Shown piece by piece: positions 1-12,029 of a DNA stretch of 64,000 bases; the first letter of the stretch is position 1; the number at the start of each line of letters is the position of its first letter. Origin of the DNA: Neoscytalidium dimidiatum (Eukaryota > Ascomycota > Dothideomycetes > Botryosphaeriales > Botryosphaeriaceae); contig CM074697.1 of NCBI GenBank assembly GCA_037367355.1, positions 1,054,001-1,118,000 on the forward strand. The letters are read 5' to 3'. The position numbers and the translations under genes were made by a program. Below the pieces are notes generated by a model. It was not told the DNA's origin, ran no database searches, and saw only the letters and a program-made list of their open reading frames with translations.

Positions 1-759
1 ACATAGGTTGGACTACGAGCACGGCGCATGAGTGAAATTCGAGGGAAGATAATCAGGCCTGGAACGCTTACCCTTCAGATAGAAAAGCTGGACCAACAAA
101 TCCGTCAAGTCGCGCGTGGGCAGCTCCTCGGCGGCTACGTCGCTCACGAGCGGATAGACCTTGGACGTTGGCTTGGCATCCTCCTGTTGGAAACGTTCCT
201 TCACGAAGCGGGCATGTGAGTCTGGCACGATGTCGGAAATGCTCTTGGAATCGGTGAACTGTTTAGCCAGCTGCATGACCAGCTTGACAATGGCAATGCC
301 GCTTGACGGGCCGAGGAAGCGGTTCTCATCGTTCTCTCGTATGCGCACAGCAGCGGCAGCGCGCACGACGTCCTCGGGGTCAGGCTCATAGTCGTCTTTC
401 TCCAGCTCCTCCAGCTGACGCTCCAAGTCACGAACCTTGTGCTGCAGATGGACAACGTAGTGGCGCGGGATCTTCGCGTTCTTGGCGGGATCGAAGTACT
501 CGCAATGAGCGTTGTTGCGCTCGCAGGGGCCGCAGCGCGGAAGGCCAGGGTCGCATCTCGTTTTCCTCTGGGAACGGGCAGTCAGCAGCAGTCTAGCAGG
601 GCCGTGGGGGGGCAGGGGAACTTCATGACATACGGTGCGGCAGCGCACGCAAGCCGTCAGCGTGTGGGCAATGCGGGGCCCCGATTGCGACTCGGTGGCG
701 AGGCGCTTGCCGGCGGGGGCAGACGACGACGACGGGGGCGGGATCACGGCAGCGTCCAT
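1..759 (-). CDS. Zn2Cys6 transcription factor, partial (C-terminus beyond the window)
   Basis: This is the N-terminal part of a fungal Zn2Cys6 DNA-binding regulator. Exons on the minus strand are 759-634, 567-72 and 12 to beyond position 1; the introns 568-633 (66 nt) and 13-71 (59 nt) have GTATGT/CAG and GTAAGC/TAG borders. Splicing the first intron restores the zinc cluster C37-X2-C40-X6-C47-X6-C54-X2-C57-X6-C64, which that intron splits. A basic linker and a short coiled coil (about residues 75-95) follow, then the start of the fungal-specific transcription-factor region; the second splice gives a reading FYLKVQPM typical of that domain. I chose the ATG at 757-759; an in-frame ATG at 844-846 would add 29 residues. 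Target genes cannot be told. It is divergent from a second Zn2Cys6 gene. Confidence 0.88.
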
Positions 760-1293
760 CGTCACAGAACTGCTATGTGAGGAGGCAGGCCGCGCTGGGC
801 CATGGCGGAGGTTGAGGGCGGGACTTGGAGCAAGGCTCGCAGGCATTCGGCGGCGGGATCGTCAAAGCGGCGGCGGCGGCGGCGGCGGCGCCATGCTCAC
901 AAGCAGGGCTGGCCGCCGCACGCTGCGCTACAGCCCTGGGGGCCCATCCCGGCGCTGATAGGTAGATACGCCCGGACACACAGGCCTGGCTCATCTTTCT
1001 CGCGCCCACAGCATCCGCAGTCAGCAAGCACATCAGCTCCAGCATCAGCTCCACGCGGTCCGACTGCCCCCATATCGCCCTCCGAGGCTCCCACCACCTG
1101 CCTGAATTGCTGCCTGCCGCCCGCAGCCCCAAGCACGCCCCTCCGCGTCACCCCAGCACCCCTGTGCTCCCGCCTTACCGCTGCCCGGTGAGTCGTTACG
1201 CCTGTGCTCCACCCCGCGAGCCTTCAGTCCAAGCGCAGCCGCATGCGCTCTGCTCGCGCCCCTCCTCTCTCGGCCTCGAGCCCACCCGCTAAT
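760..1293. promoter_or_regulatory. Shared promoter region between two divergent Zn2Cys6 regulator genes
   Basis: These roughly 530 bp separate the start codons of two head-to-head transcription factor genes, so both 5' regions lie here (87 bp less if the left gene starts at 846). The stretch holds an uninterrupted CGG repeat of about eight units near 868-891. CGG triplets are the usual half-site of Zn2Cys6 proteins, so self- or cross-regulation is possible, but this is inference; a simple trinucleotide repeat is the plain reading. Confidence 0.5.
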
Positions 1294-3623
1294 ATGAGTT
1301 CAGACGAGCATACTTCCTCCGCTGCCGACGGCGCCCTGATGGTGCTGGAGACGCCTCTGCTCCGAGTCAGTCGACCTGTAGCCGCCTGTTCGAGATGTCG
1401 CAGTGCCAAGGTCAAGTGCGACGGCAAGCTGCCCGCCTGCACCGCCTGTGAAAAGGCCAATCGCGCTGCCGAGTGCTCCAGCACGAACGACCAGTTCGCG
1501 CGCGGCAAGGAGCGCAGTTATGTCGCCACTCTGGAGGCTCGCGTTGAAAAGCTCGAAAAGCGCCTGCAGGAAGCCCGGTCCCGTCGGCAGTCATCCGTGA
1601 CCATGACCGAGGCTGATGTCCAGCAAACGCCTCGTCCCGCGCCGCCTCAAGATGCCTCAAAGGCAAAGGACAGAGCAGCCCGCCGCAAAGAGGAGGCCGA
1701 CATCAACGACCTTGTTTCTGATTTTGGTCTGCTGTAAGTTTCCTCAGAATTTCCCTGCTCATTCCCCAGCTAAATCGTATCAGGTCAGTCAATGCCACGG
1801 CCCGCGACTTCTATGGCTTCACGTCGGCAATGTCGTATGCTCGCCTCATCCTGGCTGCTTCCACCAAGGAGCCGCTCCCTTCGGGCATGGCGAAGAGTCT
1901 TCCGCCAAGATACGCCGTGACCCATCTTATCCAGCACTACATGAACACCATGTCCGTGCTCCTTCCTATCATAGATGAGACCACTTTTTACGCCTCTGTC
2001 GATGCTGTTTACCAACCTGATCCACGGAACGCGTCTCCATTCGACTTTTGGACTCTTCGTATGGTGCTAGCTATCTCGTCCATTACGTACTCGGAGCAAC
2101 GTGGAGACGTGCATTACAGTGATGCTGTAGGATATGTCAACGCTGCGCTAGAGTACGTGGAGGATGTGCTTCGGCCTGGATCTGTTGCAAGCATACAGGC
2201 CCTGTTGCTTCTGGCTCAGTATTCTATGCTAGACCCGCATCACTTTGATAGTTGGACGCTGGTCGGTGCTGCTTCACGGACCATGGTTGATCTCGGGATA
2301 CACGTCGATCCATCAAAGAGTGCTGTGATTTCCAAGTCCAAGCTCGAGCTTCGAAGAAGGGTGTATTATTGTCTATATGCCATCGACAGGTACGTGTCTA
2401 ATGCGATTGGTCTCCTTCAAATAGCTGAACGTTTCTGCCGCAGAGAAACTTCACTGGTTCAAACTAGGTCCTTCTCGTTCTCTGATGACTCAACAAACGT
2501 TGCTCTTCCATCAAGTGGCAACGGATCATCCAACTCCAAAGCCTCGCCAAAGGCACAATGGGGACAATCATTTGAATCCGCTCTTGACCTTTTCCGTCTC
2601 CGCCAAATCCAGTCGGATTGGTATTCTACTCTTTTCCAGTCGGGTCGCGACGCCTGGCCAGATCCGTACCCACGCCTGTGGAGAATTTACAACTCTATGT
2701 CTTCATGGTTTGCGAAGCTCTCCACAAACACTTCGCCGGCGACTCGGAATTATTTCGAGCTCGAACTGCTATACAGTTACGTATATGTACTGTCACCCAG
2801 TCCGCGTTGCCCAAGAATAAGCGAGTATGCGCAACGACTTATTTTTGAGCATTGCGCTACTTATGCCACAAGAATGCTTGCTATCCTGTCCGACGACTCG
2901 GCTGAAAAAATGCCGATCACATTCTACGATGCGATGAGAGCGTATATGACTGGCCGGCAATTTGTGGACGTGCTGTCCCGGAACCAGGACGCGTTACTGG
3001 AGGGACCGCGACCGATCGGGTCGAGAGCAACGTCAACCTCAACAGCGGACGACTCGGTGGACCCTCTATCAAATGGTGGAGACACTATGCCACCGCCATT
3101 CCCGGAAGCCAGGCCCGGTAATTCTGATAACCAAGTTGTAAGAGCGATTGAGGCGATCAACAAGTTCTCCACAATTCTGGCACGGCTTGGAAATCGGTTT
3201 GGTTACATCAACTGGCGGGACCGGTTTCAGCAGGATTCAGCAGCGCTGTTGAGCCAACTTTATGTTCGGTCACAGCAGCAGCAGCAACAGGATTTGGACA
3301 AGGGGTATGCGATGTGGCATCCGAATGGAACTCCCGAGGCGGATTCTATGTCTGGAACATCCCCGGCTACTTATTTCGATGGGTCATCGCCTGCAGGAGC
3401 AGGTGTACAGGGGTATGGCTATCCTGATGGCATCAGCTATCAGCAAGTGAGCCCGGGTTGGCCAGCGACCAGCGGAGGAACAAATCGACGTATTTACCAG
3501 CTCGGGCAGCCTGTCCCCGGCAGCTTACCTGTGAGCACGGCAGGGCCGGTGACAGGCGATATGGGGCTGGGAACGGCATGGGAAACGCTACCAGGAGGTA
3601 GCATGAACGCCAGGTTTTCGTAG
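1294..3623 (+). CDS. Zn2Cys6 fungal-specific transcription factor, about 741 aa
   Basis: The exons are 1294-1733, 1784-2389 and 2444-3623, giving one 741-residue frame. The start is the ATG just ahead of a short acidic/serine leader; a longer frame from 1204 is open but has a 5'-UTR-like composition. Residues 32-61 form the zinc cluster C-X2-C-X6-C-X6-C-X2-C-X8-C with a KVKCDG recognition region, followed by a coiled-coil dimerisation segment (about 75-105). The middle is a typical fungal transcription-factor domain: a conserved SVNATARDFYGF segment spans the first splice, and VYYCLYAIDR joins ETSLVQTRSFSFSDD across the second. A short polyglutamine run lies near 3280-3295. The second intron is 54 nt without stop codons, so its retention would add 18 residues. 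Its target pathway is not recognisable. Confidence 0.9.
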
Positions 3624-4073
3624 CGGGCGCTTGTCAATAGCAATGCGGAGGAATTGTGCTTAGTCATGGAGTTTGGGAAGTATTCGGAATATGGCCACGG
3701 TGTTCTGGCACTGGGTGGATGTCTGGGCCATTTTGTGTAGATTAGGTGCAGACGACCAGGCGTATGGGATTGACGAGTGGCGGACAGGACGTGTCTGAGA
3801 GGGCTTGGCTCTTTTGCCCAAATTTTTGGCGTTTTGAGAGAAGATTTCATGCTCGGCGGATGTTTCAAGACGCGTTGTAAGCTCTGGCGCAAGCAGCATG
3901 ACTCGGCGCTCTGGCGCGGACCCTGGCCTCCCGCGCATCCCGCTGGCGCAGGAACAAGCTCCACATCTCCACAACAGCTTCACTTATCACGAGCCATGAT
4001 GCCCTGAACCGCACGCGCGACCAGTTCGCCCCGCCCCGCCCCTTCTTCCCTACTCTCTTCGCGACTCAACACC
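3624..4073. other. Intergenic: regulator 3' flank and GH125 promoter
   Basis: No gene seen. The last 50 bp before the GH125 start carry a CCCCGCCCCGCCCC block followed by a pyrimidine tract, a layout common just upstream of fungal start codons. Confidence 0.4.
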
Positions 4074-5863
4074 ATGTACCTGCGCGCTCGATGCTTGCGC
4101 CTTGCCTTGCTGGCAACGGTCGCACTGCTCAACATCGCCGGTCATGGCGTGTATGCGGCTTCCGACGAGAGGCTCCTAAGCCCTGAGAAAAAGAGCAGCC
4201 AGCATCCATTGAAAAGTCCTATGGACCGTGCCAAAGCTCGCGAGGCTTGTCCTGATTATGTTGCCTATGCCAAACACCGACAGTGGGTTTCGCTCGTCCG
4301 TCGGTACCTACGATTGCTGACAGTGTGTGCATCGCAGTCCTCCCTTCAGTGATGGCCCCATGGAACTCCCTTTTCAACGTCCCGCGATCCCATGTCGTAC
4401 TTTCGAATCTCCGCTTGTCGAAGAAGTTATAGATACAATGAAGCAAAAAATGGTGGACAAGGATCTGGCCCGTATTTTCGAAAACGCCTTCCCAAATACG
4501 CTTGACACGACAGTACGCTGGCACGTCGACGCTGATAAGTCGACCGTCCCCAACATGAGAGCCCCGTGGCAAGGTGCTCAGTCCTTCATCGTCACCGGAG
4601 ACATCAATGCAGAGTGGTTACGCGATTCGACGAATCAGCTTGCCCAATACCAGAAACTGGCAAAGAAGGACAAGGCCATCGAGAACCTGATTATGGGGGC
4701 TATCAACACGCAGGCCGAGTTTGTCATCGGCTCACCCTACTGTAATGCTTTCCAGCCGCCGCCCCCAAGCAAGCTGCCGCCCGCGAATAACGGCATGGAT
4801 GACGTTGTCCATCCCATCTACGAGCCTTCCTTCGTTTTCGAATGCAAATATGAGCTGGACTCATTAGCCCACTTCCTATCTTTAACCAATCAGTTCTATA
4901 GCCACACGGGCTCGACTGAATTTTTGACCGCTCGATGGTATAACGCGCTGGAAACACTCTTCGAGGTTATTGCGGCACAGAGCAAGCCAACCTTCGACAA
5001 GAACGGCGACTTCAAGAAGAATGAATACACATTCAAACGGCATACGGATGCTGGGACTGAGACACTTAGCCTTAATGGCGTGGGCAATCCTTTGAATGCC
5101 GGTACCGGCTTGGTCCGCAGCGCTTTCAGGCCTAGTGATGACGCTACAATACTCGGCTTTTTCATACCCGCCAATGCCATGATGGCCGTGGAACTGCGGC
5201 GCTGCGCTGATATGCTTAAGAAGGCCGGTGGATCTCAAGCATCGGAATTTTCCAAGAAAGCTAAGCTGTATAGTGAGACCATCGAAGCTGGAGTGTGGGA
5301 GCACGGTGTCGTCCACCATAAGAAATACGGCGATGTCTTTGCCTACGAAGTCGACGGATTTGGTTCCTCTATCTTGATGGATGATGCAAATCTTCCGTCT
5401 CTCCTGGCGCTTCCTCTTCTTGGCTTCGTCGATGTTAAGGATCAAATCTACCAGAACACAAGAAAGATGATCTTGGAGAAGAACGGGAATCCCTACTATC
5501 TCAAAGGCAAAGCTTTTGAAGGCATCGGTGGTCCGCATATTGGGCTCCAAAATGCCTGGCCGATGAGCTTGCTGGTCCAAGCTATGACGTCCGACGACGA
5601 TGAGGAGATCATGCAGGCCGTCACCTATGTGAAAAACGCCAGCAAGCTTGGTTTGGTCCATGAGAGCGTCGATGTCAATTATCTTAAGAGCTACACGAGT
5701 GAGTATGCTCAATATCAGTGAGGCGATGGTGAATACTAAGCAATCGTTAGGACCATGGTTCGCTTGGGCGAACTCCGTATTTGCGCAGACTATCCTTGAC
5801 CTAGCGGAGCGGAAACCCCATCTCTTATTTAGTGACGGTGCGAAGTCGTACAAAATCGAGTGA
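4074..5863 (+). CDS. Glycoside hydrolase family 125 (exo-alpha-1,6-mannosidase type), secreted
   Basis: The exons are 4074-4282, 4338-5698 and 5751-5863, giving 560 residues. The protein begins with a signal peptide (about residues 1-28, ending near VYA) and is therefore probably secreted or in the secretory pathway. The GH125 (old DUF1237) signature GDINAEWLRDSTNQ lies around residues 157-170, with the conserved Asp at about 166. The last splice joins KSYT to RPWFAWANSVF, the conserved C-terminus of the family. Members cleave alpha-1,6-linked mannose; fungal homologues include the fission yeast mug157 family. Length and domain ends look complete. It is convergent with the sulfatase, with a tRNA gene between. 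Confidence 0.93.
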
Positions 5864-6641
5864 AGGGCCATTATCGTAACTTGATTACAATCATTCCACG
5901 ACAGATCCGGGCGTACTTATTTATTGCCCAGCTCCACGGGGATCCCACTGCAGTCGCTGGTGCGCAGAATCAGACTACAGAGTAATTAACTCTCAGGATG
6001 CCTATTACGAAGGGCCAGGCGCCTTCGTCTGAACGAGGTAGCTTCTCCACGTGGATCCAGGAAATGATCTCGCCTATCCACATGGATCTTATTGCTCTCA
6101 GTAGAAAGTTGGTTTTTGGAAGTCACTGAGCTGGATCTGGAATCTCAAGTGTCTTTCGGTTTTACGTGTTGATTTGCGCGGTCGTACTCAGAATGTCAAG
6201 ACCCCATACAGAACCAGACTGGTGCCGGCGACTGATGTATATCTGGAGAAAGTGTCTGCAAAGGATCCTCCCGAGGGCTTGGCACACAAGGCTTCCGGGC
6301 TGGCGCTTCCTGGCGTTTCCGTGGACGTTCCTGCGCATGATAGTTCATCATGATATATCGGCGTTTGTCTAGTCTTTGGCCTCTTGGAGCTTGGACGACG
6401 GAAGGGAGTCTTTCGGCGGTAGGTAGATAAACCAGGGCTAGATTTGAACGACGATCCTCACAACGATCGACGAAAGAGCTCCATTCCCGACCATCACTGG
6501 TCCCAAGAAGACGGATTCTTTTAAACCTTAACCTAGTATTTGGGTTGCTCCTGCCCTAATTCGGCAGGAACGACGCAATCGTGCCTGCTCGTTCGGCTTT
6601 GCGTATAGTACGACACCCAACGAAAGTGGTTGCCACAACTC
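5864..6641. other. Intergenic region, no gene seen
   Basis: It holds the GH125 3' flank and sequence upstream of the tRNA. A small perfect hairpin (CCTGCC/GGCAGG with a 7-nt loop) sits near 6551-6569; its meaning is unknown. Confidence 0.35.
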
Positions 6642-6731
6642 GCCCGCATGGCTTAGTGGTACAGCGTCGCACTCGTATGCGTTTTCTTGCGTGCAATGCG
6701 AAGATCCCTAGTTCGATTCTGGGTGTGGGCA
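6642..6731 (+). tRNA. tRNA-Thr (CGU anticodon) with an 18-nt intron
   Basis: The gene folds as a standard cloverleaf. The acceptor arm 6642-6648 pairs with 6724-6730 (one G-U pair) and 6731 is the discriminator A. The anticodon stem TCGCA (6667-6671) pairs with TGCGA (6697-6701). The loop reads C-T-CGT-A, so the anticodon is 6674-6676 (CGU, reading ACG threonine codons). The intron 6678-6695 lies directly after position 37, the canonical place. The T arm CCTAG-TTCGATT-CTGGG is intact and supplies the internal B box. A T4 run at 6782-6785 is the nearest candidate pol III terminator. Confidence 0.9.
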
Positions 6732-6899
6732 GGCAGAGGACTGTATGCGGACGGGTGGTTGTCTGGCATTAGGTTCATTACTTTTGTCCTTTGGCTACAT
6801 GGTACATTCTTTTTAACCCCCCTTTTCATGAGATCCGTCCGGAACCAAGCCCCCCTCCCCATCAAATCATTAGATGCTCGCACAGGCGCGTCCTCTACG

Positions 6900-8975
6900 C
6901 TATGTATACATGTGCCAGTCATCTCCGTACAGGAAGACCTCGCGGCCGTCGCGCCTCGTCTCGAACTTGGCGCCGTGGTACGTGTTCCACCCCTGCGGGC
7001 CCTCGGCGTCGATGAGGTAGCCCATCTCGCACGACGTGAAGGCGACCTTCGGCTGGCGCGCGTAGAAGTCGTCGAAGTCGGCGCTGAGCGCGTCCGTCAG
7101 CGTCCGCACGCCGCCGCCCGGGTGCAGCTCGTTCCACGGCTCCGTGCACTGGATCCCCTTGCACGACTTGAGCACCAGCGTCAGCGCGTCCAGGCGCGGC
7201 AGGATCTGGGAGAGCGGCCGGCCCGCGAGCTGGAACGTCGAGTTGGACGGGTTGGCCGCCAGATTGTGGATTTGGCCGGGGTCGGTCTGGTGGGTTGTCA
7301 GTTCTGGTGGTTGTGTGTTGAGAGGGGGAGGGGGCCTTTTTTGGGCTGGCTGCTTACCGTGACGTCGTAAAACTCGACTTCGTTCGTGCACCACACGCTG
7401 TAGTAGATGCTGTAGTCGTCGCCTACGAGACGGAGGCCCTTGTAGGTGTTGTTGTAGATGTTCCTGGGGCCGACCGGGTTGAAGTACTTGCCCTCAATCA
7501 AGGCCTTTTCACTGTATCAGCCGATGTCGAAGCTGTTGGTTCTGTACAACTCACCCTTCCCCAGAACTCGATAGAGGCGTGCTCGTATGTCACGTTCTTC
7601 GCCTTTTCAGCAGTCAGCGGGATGACCTTGCCATCGAGCTGCTTCGGAGCTCCGGCCAGCTCGAGGATAGTAGGAGCGATGTCAGTGTGGCTGGTGACGA
7701 CGTCGATCTTCTGGTTTTCGGCGATACCAGGACCGCGGATGATGAGTGGGATATGGATATCCGTGTCTAATGTGCGCAAGTGTCAGCTTTCTGCGAGGAT
7801 CACATATTGTGCTGACGCCTTCGGTGCAGTAGGACGTACCATATCCACACTCCTTTCCAGGAGTCATGCGGTGTTGGGAGATATGGAAACCATTGTCCGT
7901 GCTGAAGATGACATAGGTCTCCTCCAAAACGCCAGCATCGTCAAGCTTTTCCACAAAGGCTTCGATCATCTCGTCGACTGCCTGAAGAGCCCTGAGCCTA
8001 GCCCTTTGGAACTCGTCGTTGTATTCAATAACACTCTCATTCAGAGGGGCCAAGTTCTTGATCCAACTGACGCCACCCTCGACCTTGGCGTTGAAGCTCG
8101 AGTCTCTCGGGATGGTGTAGTTCTTGAAGAGGTGGGCATGGCGAGGAGCATATTGTGCGAAGTCGAAGTAGGTGCTGTTCGTGGTCGGATCGGTAGTCGT
8201 AGTGGAATGAGGCGCAATCGGAGCTGCAACCACGAACCAGGGCTGCTCATGCGAAAGAGCCTCGTCCAGAAAACCGAGGATCTTATCTTTGATGACATCG
8301 GTGGAGTAGTTGCCAGCATAACTAACAGGCTCTTGGTTGTTGCGAGTCATGACCGCATCGTAGTATTTGTACGTGTACGGGTCGAGCAGGAAGTCCGAGC
8401 CGTTGAATCCCCTGGCGGGAGTTTCGTTGTAGTTTGATACCGTGTGGCCATTCCAGAGCTTTCCAGAGTAGTAGGTATTGTAGCCAGCATCTTGCAGCCA
8501 GAGGGGCAGGTAGTTGTCGTTCCATCCCTCGGAAATGACCTTCTGGAAGCCACCTTTGAAAATCAGGATTAAAACAGTAGAGAGCAGGGTGGGGCGTCTT
8601 ACCGTATGGGGGTGACACGTCCGTCACTGCATTGTGTTAGCACAAATTTTAGTGTTTTTATGTAATGCGTCTCACCATTTGTATTGTGGGCTGCATGACC
8701 AGTCCAGAGGTTGGCACGAGACGGACAGCAGATGGCCACGGTGCAAAAGTGCTTGGAAAACGTGGTGCCTTTCTCAGCGATATGTTTCTGTTGCGAACAG
8801 TGTCAGAAAACGATTTTGGTTTTACGACTGGAGATTCAATTACCTGAAGAAGGGGCATGTAATCCAAAGAGTTCATGTGCAGGTCCTGGTCGTCAGTTAA
8901 GACGAACAGGATGTTCGGCTGCTTGGCGGCAGCAAGAGCGCCGCCGAGGAGAAGTCCGAGAGACGCCAACTTCAT
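6900..8975 (-). CDS. Secreted arylsulfatase (formylglycine-dependent sulfatase), seven exons
   Basis: The minus-strand exons are 8975-8844, 8787-8676, 8626-8603, 8553-7840, 7766-7555, 7504-7358 and 7286-6900, giving 575 residues in one frame. A signal peptide (about residues 1-17) is followed by NILFVLTDDQ with the metal-binding Asp pair at 28-29. The sulfatase signature C-C-P-S-R occupies residues 64-68, with Cys64 the residue converted to formylglycine. Further conserved blocks are APIAPHS, STDNGFHISQHR and IPLIIRGPG. The enzyme should release sulfate from sulfate esters outside the cell, which suits sulfur scavenging; the natural substrate is not clear. The third exon is only 24 nt and is needed to read NVTDVSPPYGGF. 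No active-site residue is missing. Confidence 0.93.
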
Positions 8976-9804
8976 GATGAACTCGTAAGGGCCGTGAAAG
9001 ATTTTGGCAGTTGGCGGTGGCAGCTTCTCAGCAGCTGGTCAATCGGACGAGGTTTCCATGGCGTCTTATACTATGACGTGTGGGGCTGTCCTCGGAGAAG
9101 TGCCTGGCGATGAGAGCCGCAGTAGTGTCGGTGTCGGGTAAATTCCGCGTGGAAGGTAGTCGGAAGCGGGTTTTCAGGAATTTTGGAGCTTCCTCCGCGA
9201 TGATTCGATCAGAATCACGCTAGTTAGTTCCCTACTTGGGCAAGAGCAAATATCCATGGGCACACATTGTTGAAGCGTGATCGTAGCAGTCAATGGCGTC
9301 ATACGCACTAGAGCTGATGATCGCCGCTTAGGCCGACCCGTCGGGCGTGGCAGATCACCATATTGCTTTACCGCCCTCTCTCCGCTCGGGCAAAGACTAC
9401 CGTGTATGTCGACCAGCTCGTAATTTTCATCAAAGACGGTAAAGCGAGCCGTTTTTCTGCCAGGCACCGTCTTTCGGGAAACGCGGGAAAGCGTTTGACA
9501 CGGGATGCAAGGAACAGGATTAGCGAGCTCCCGTTTGCCCAAGGAGGGTACCAATTCAAATGCTTTCCAAGCTCCATCCTCGGCCGAGTGGTCTAATCGC
9601 CATGACAATAGGAGGCATCCCGCTCAGGGAATAGCGGCTAGAAATGAGCGTGGGCCAATCATCCGCAGCTCCGATTAATAGAGCACGAATCTACAACATG
9701 TCTCATCAAATTTTGCTCAGGAAAAACCTGCGACCCTTGGCCGGTATGATTTCTATGCTTCGGACAGTCCTCGTATGTGACTTTGAGGTGTGCACACCAC
9801 TTGG
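8976..9804. other. Intergenic region, no gene seen
   Basis: It contains the sulfatase promoter and the 3' flank of the HET gene. No open frame shows family resemblance. Confidence 0.4.
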
Positions 9805-12029
9805 TCAGATAACAATCATCTCCTTGTAGTACGCCAAGTCCCATTTGTATGCCAAAGGAAAATTCCAGCTTTCAGCGGTCCCGACTCTTCTGAAAATCTT
9901 TGGGTTCTGGTCATCTTTCTTCGCCGACTCGAGCAACAGGTAGGATACGCGGTGTCTGGGTTTCTTATCGCGAGCTATGAAGTCGAATGAAAACCATGGC
10001 ACACAATAAAGCCGCTGAGGAAAGGCAGAGACAGCTTCTGAGTGGTCTAATCTTGCGATCGGTCGATACTGCTGCCAGAACCGCTGCGCGCTTGCGGTAT
10101 ATTTACCGATGAGCTTGAGGCGAGGCCGCTGGTTTTCTAAACACAGGGTGGTGGGAACACAGAATCCCACCACAGTGAGGGTGCCATCTTTTACCCGGCC
10201 TGTTGGGTCCAATGAGTTCAGGGGTTTCGTCTGGATGTGCCTAATATTGACGAAAGAGACTAGGTCATGGCCGTAGCAGGACAGCGGGATGGACACAGGA
10301 GCATCCAATGAAGCCCATGACCAAGACGGAGCACGGTACACAGGCTTTTCTTTCCTCGGAGCTTTCTTCACGGCTGACCACATCAGTGTTCGAATAAGAT
10401 CCTCTTTGTCGTTCCACAAGCCCGCAACATATCCCTCGTCATGCAGCTGATACTGAAATGCTTTGGCTACACCTGATAGTGCAGAAAGCTTATCGCGCTC
10501 TGGATAAGTAAGCTGACGTTCCGAATAGTCTTTGATAATTGCAGCCCAGTGGCGATGCCATTCCGCGGATGGCGTTTCGTAGGAGGTGCTGGAAAGCTGC
10601 TGCAGGAGACCAGCAAGTTGCCGAGGCGTAGAATGGTTGGGAACAAGTTCGGATCTACGCAGATGGTCACACTCCCAAAAGACTCCAAGTGAACTGTAGT
10701 GGAGGATACGACGTGAGAGAACGCGTTCTTGCAATGCCCATGCTCGGCACGGAAGCCCGAGTTTCCTACGGCTCTCCACACCAAGATCCCATAGATCTCG
10801 CGGAGCAAGGCTCCAGAAGCTTGACCGCACCCCTCGCTCCGTATGACCTGCATGGCGGAACAGGTATGGCGGCCTCGCCATGAAACATCCGTCTCCAGCT
10901 TTGTGTGAGGCAGTAGCAGATATAGTGAAGATAGAGTTCTGGTATACTTCGCTCATCTTCCCAGCCTCACTTATCCAATCCTCCTCGGAGTCTTGTATGA
11001 TGCACAAGCTGTCTATCCAGATGTACTGGTATCCGAGCCTAAAGGCGATGTTCATGGCATCTCGGAATGTTTGCGGGAGGCTTCGTGTGGGCAACGACTC
11101 TGACCAAGCTTGTATATTTCCTGAAGTAAGCGTCGCGAATTTCTCCTTCCCCCAGCAATGACTCAACGTGACATAGGGAGTTTCTGGGAACAAGGAGTGT
11201 CCGTAGCACAGCTTAACTCTCAGATCATCAGACATGTCGGCATTCTCGATTTCAACGAGGCGAGTTGGAAACTCGTGAGAGGCAGTGGAATTGTGGTTAC
11301 AAGTGGTGTGCTCAGTGACACACTCACTTAACCATGACGCCACAAGTTCAAAAGTTTGCTCCGAAGAAGTTGACGGTCCCAAAGATCGGAACCATGTATA
11401 TACTTGGTCTGCTTTCAATTGAGCTTTATGGTCATGATGAGTACGCCCAGGCCTTACCTGAGAGAGTCTCCCAGCATGCGATGATCATTTTCTTGTCTGT
11501 CCAGCTTCCGTCATTATTCTGGAAGCCGATCTTGAGATAACGATGAGGCCTGCTCCCGTCATTCACCAGCTGGACCCGGTATGCGCTGTCGTTTTTCTCT
11601 GCCTTATTCACATCTTCGAATATGAGGATGCTGATTAGAACACAGAACTCGCATGCTTCGCAAGCGCGCAAGTCGGACAGAGTCACATGATGCTCATGGT
11701 CGCACTGAGGCCCGGTTCTCCTCCTCTTGTGAAAATCGGCACCGAAACCTGCGTGTCCGCGGTGCGGTTTGTCGTGTGATCGCAACAGTTGCCTACACGG
11801 CTTGCAAAGTGCTGAATCATGAGAGGCTTCCAAATTCTGGAGCACTTTCGGCGTGTCAGAATGATGCAAGGATGGAATCCTTCGCCGGGTACGGACCGAG
11901 TGCCTCACCCATGTGTTGAAGGCTCTCCAATGATCCTGAGTCCTGGAGCGGAAGATCTGGAATGTCTTGGATGCCGAGAGACCTTTTCCGTCTACGACCG
12001 AGCCCTCTCACCTGTTGCAGTGGCGCCAT
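9805..12029 (-). CDS. HET-domain protein (heterokaryon incompatibility type), about 703 aa
   Basis: The proposed minus-strand exons are 12029-11909, 11844-11458 and 11408-9805, with introns of 64 and 49 nt. The HET domain lies at about residues 245-395, with the motifs PYVTLSHCWG, TFRDAMNIAFRLGYQYIWIDSLCIIQD and MSEVYQNSIFTISAT. The N-terminal third has Cys-rich pieces (LCKPCRQLL, CEACEFC) often seen ahead of HET domains. HET proteins can trigger cell death after fusion of incompatible hyphae; most genomic copies are uncharacterised, so a role in recognition is an inference. The large exons lack their own ATG, which is why I used the upstream ATG at 12027-12029. The first exon and its splice are the least certain part. 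Confidence 0.8.

Noticed and set aside
4882..5871. 329-residue minus-strand frame
   Set aside because: Antisense shadow of the GH125 gene, which has clear family motifs and splice sites.
9575..9640. tRNA-like start (GGCCGAGTGGTCTAA, resembling a Leu/Ser tRNA D arm)
   Set aside because: No acceptor stem pairing and no T arm (GTTCRA) within the needed distance.
11424..11457. 34-nt intron in the HET gene
   Set aside because: Shorter than workable fungal introns; the next CAG acceptor gives a 49-nt intron that also keeps the frame.
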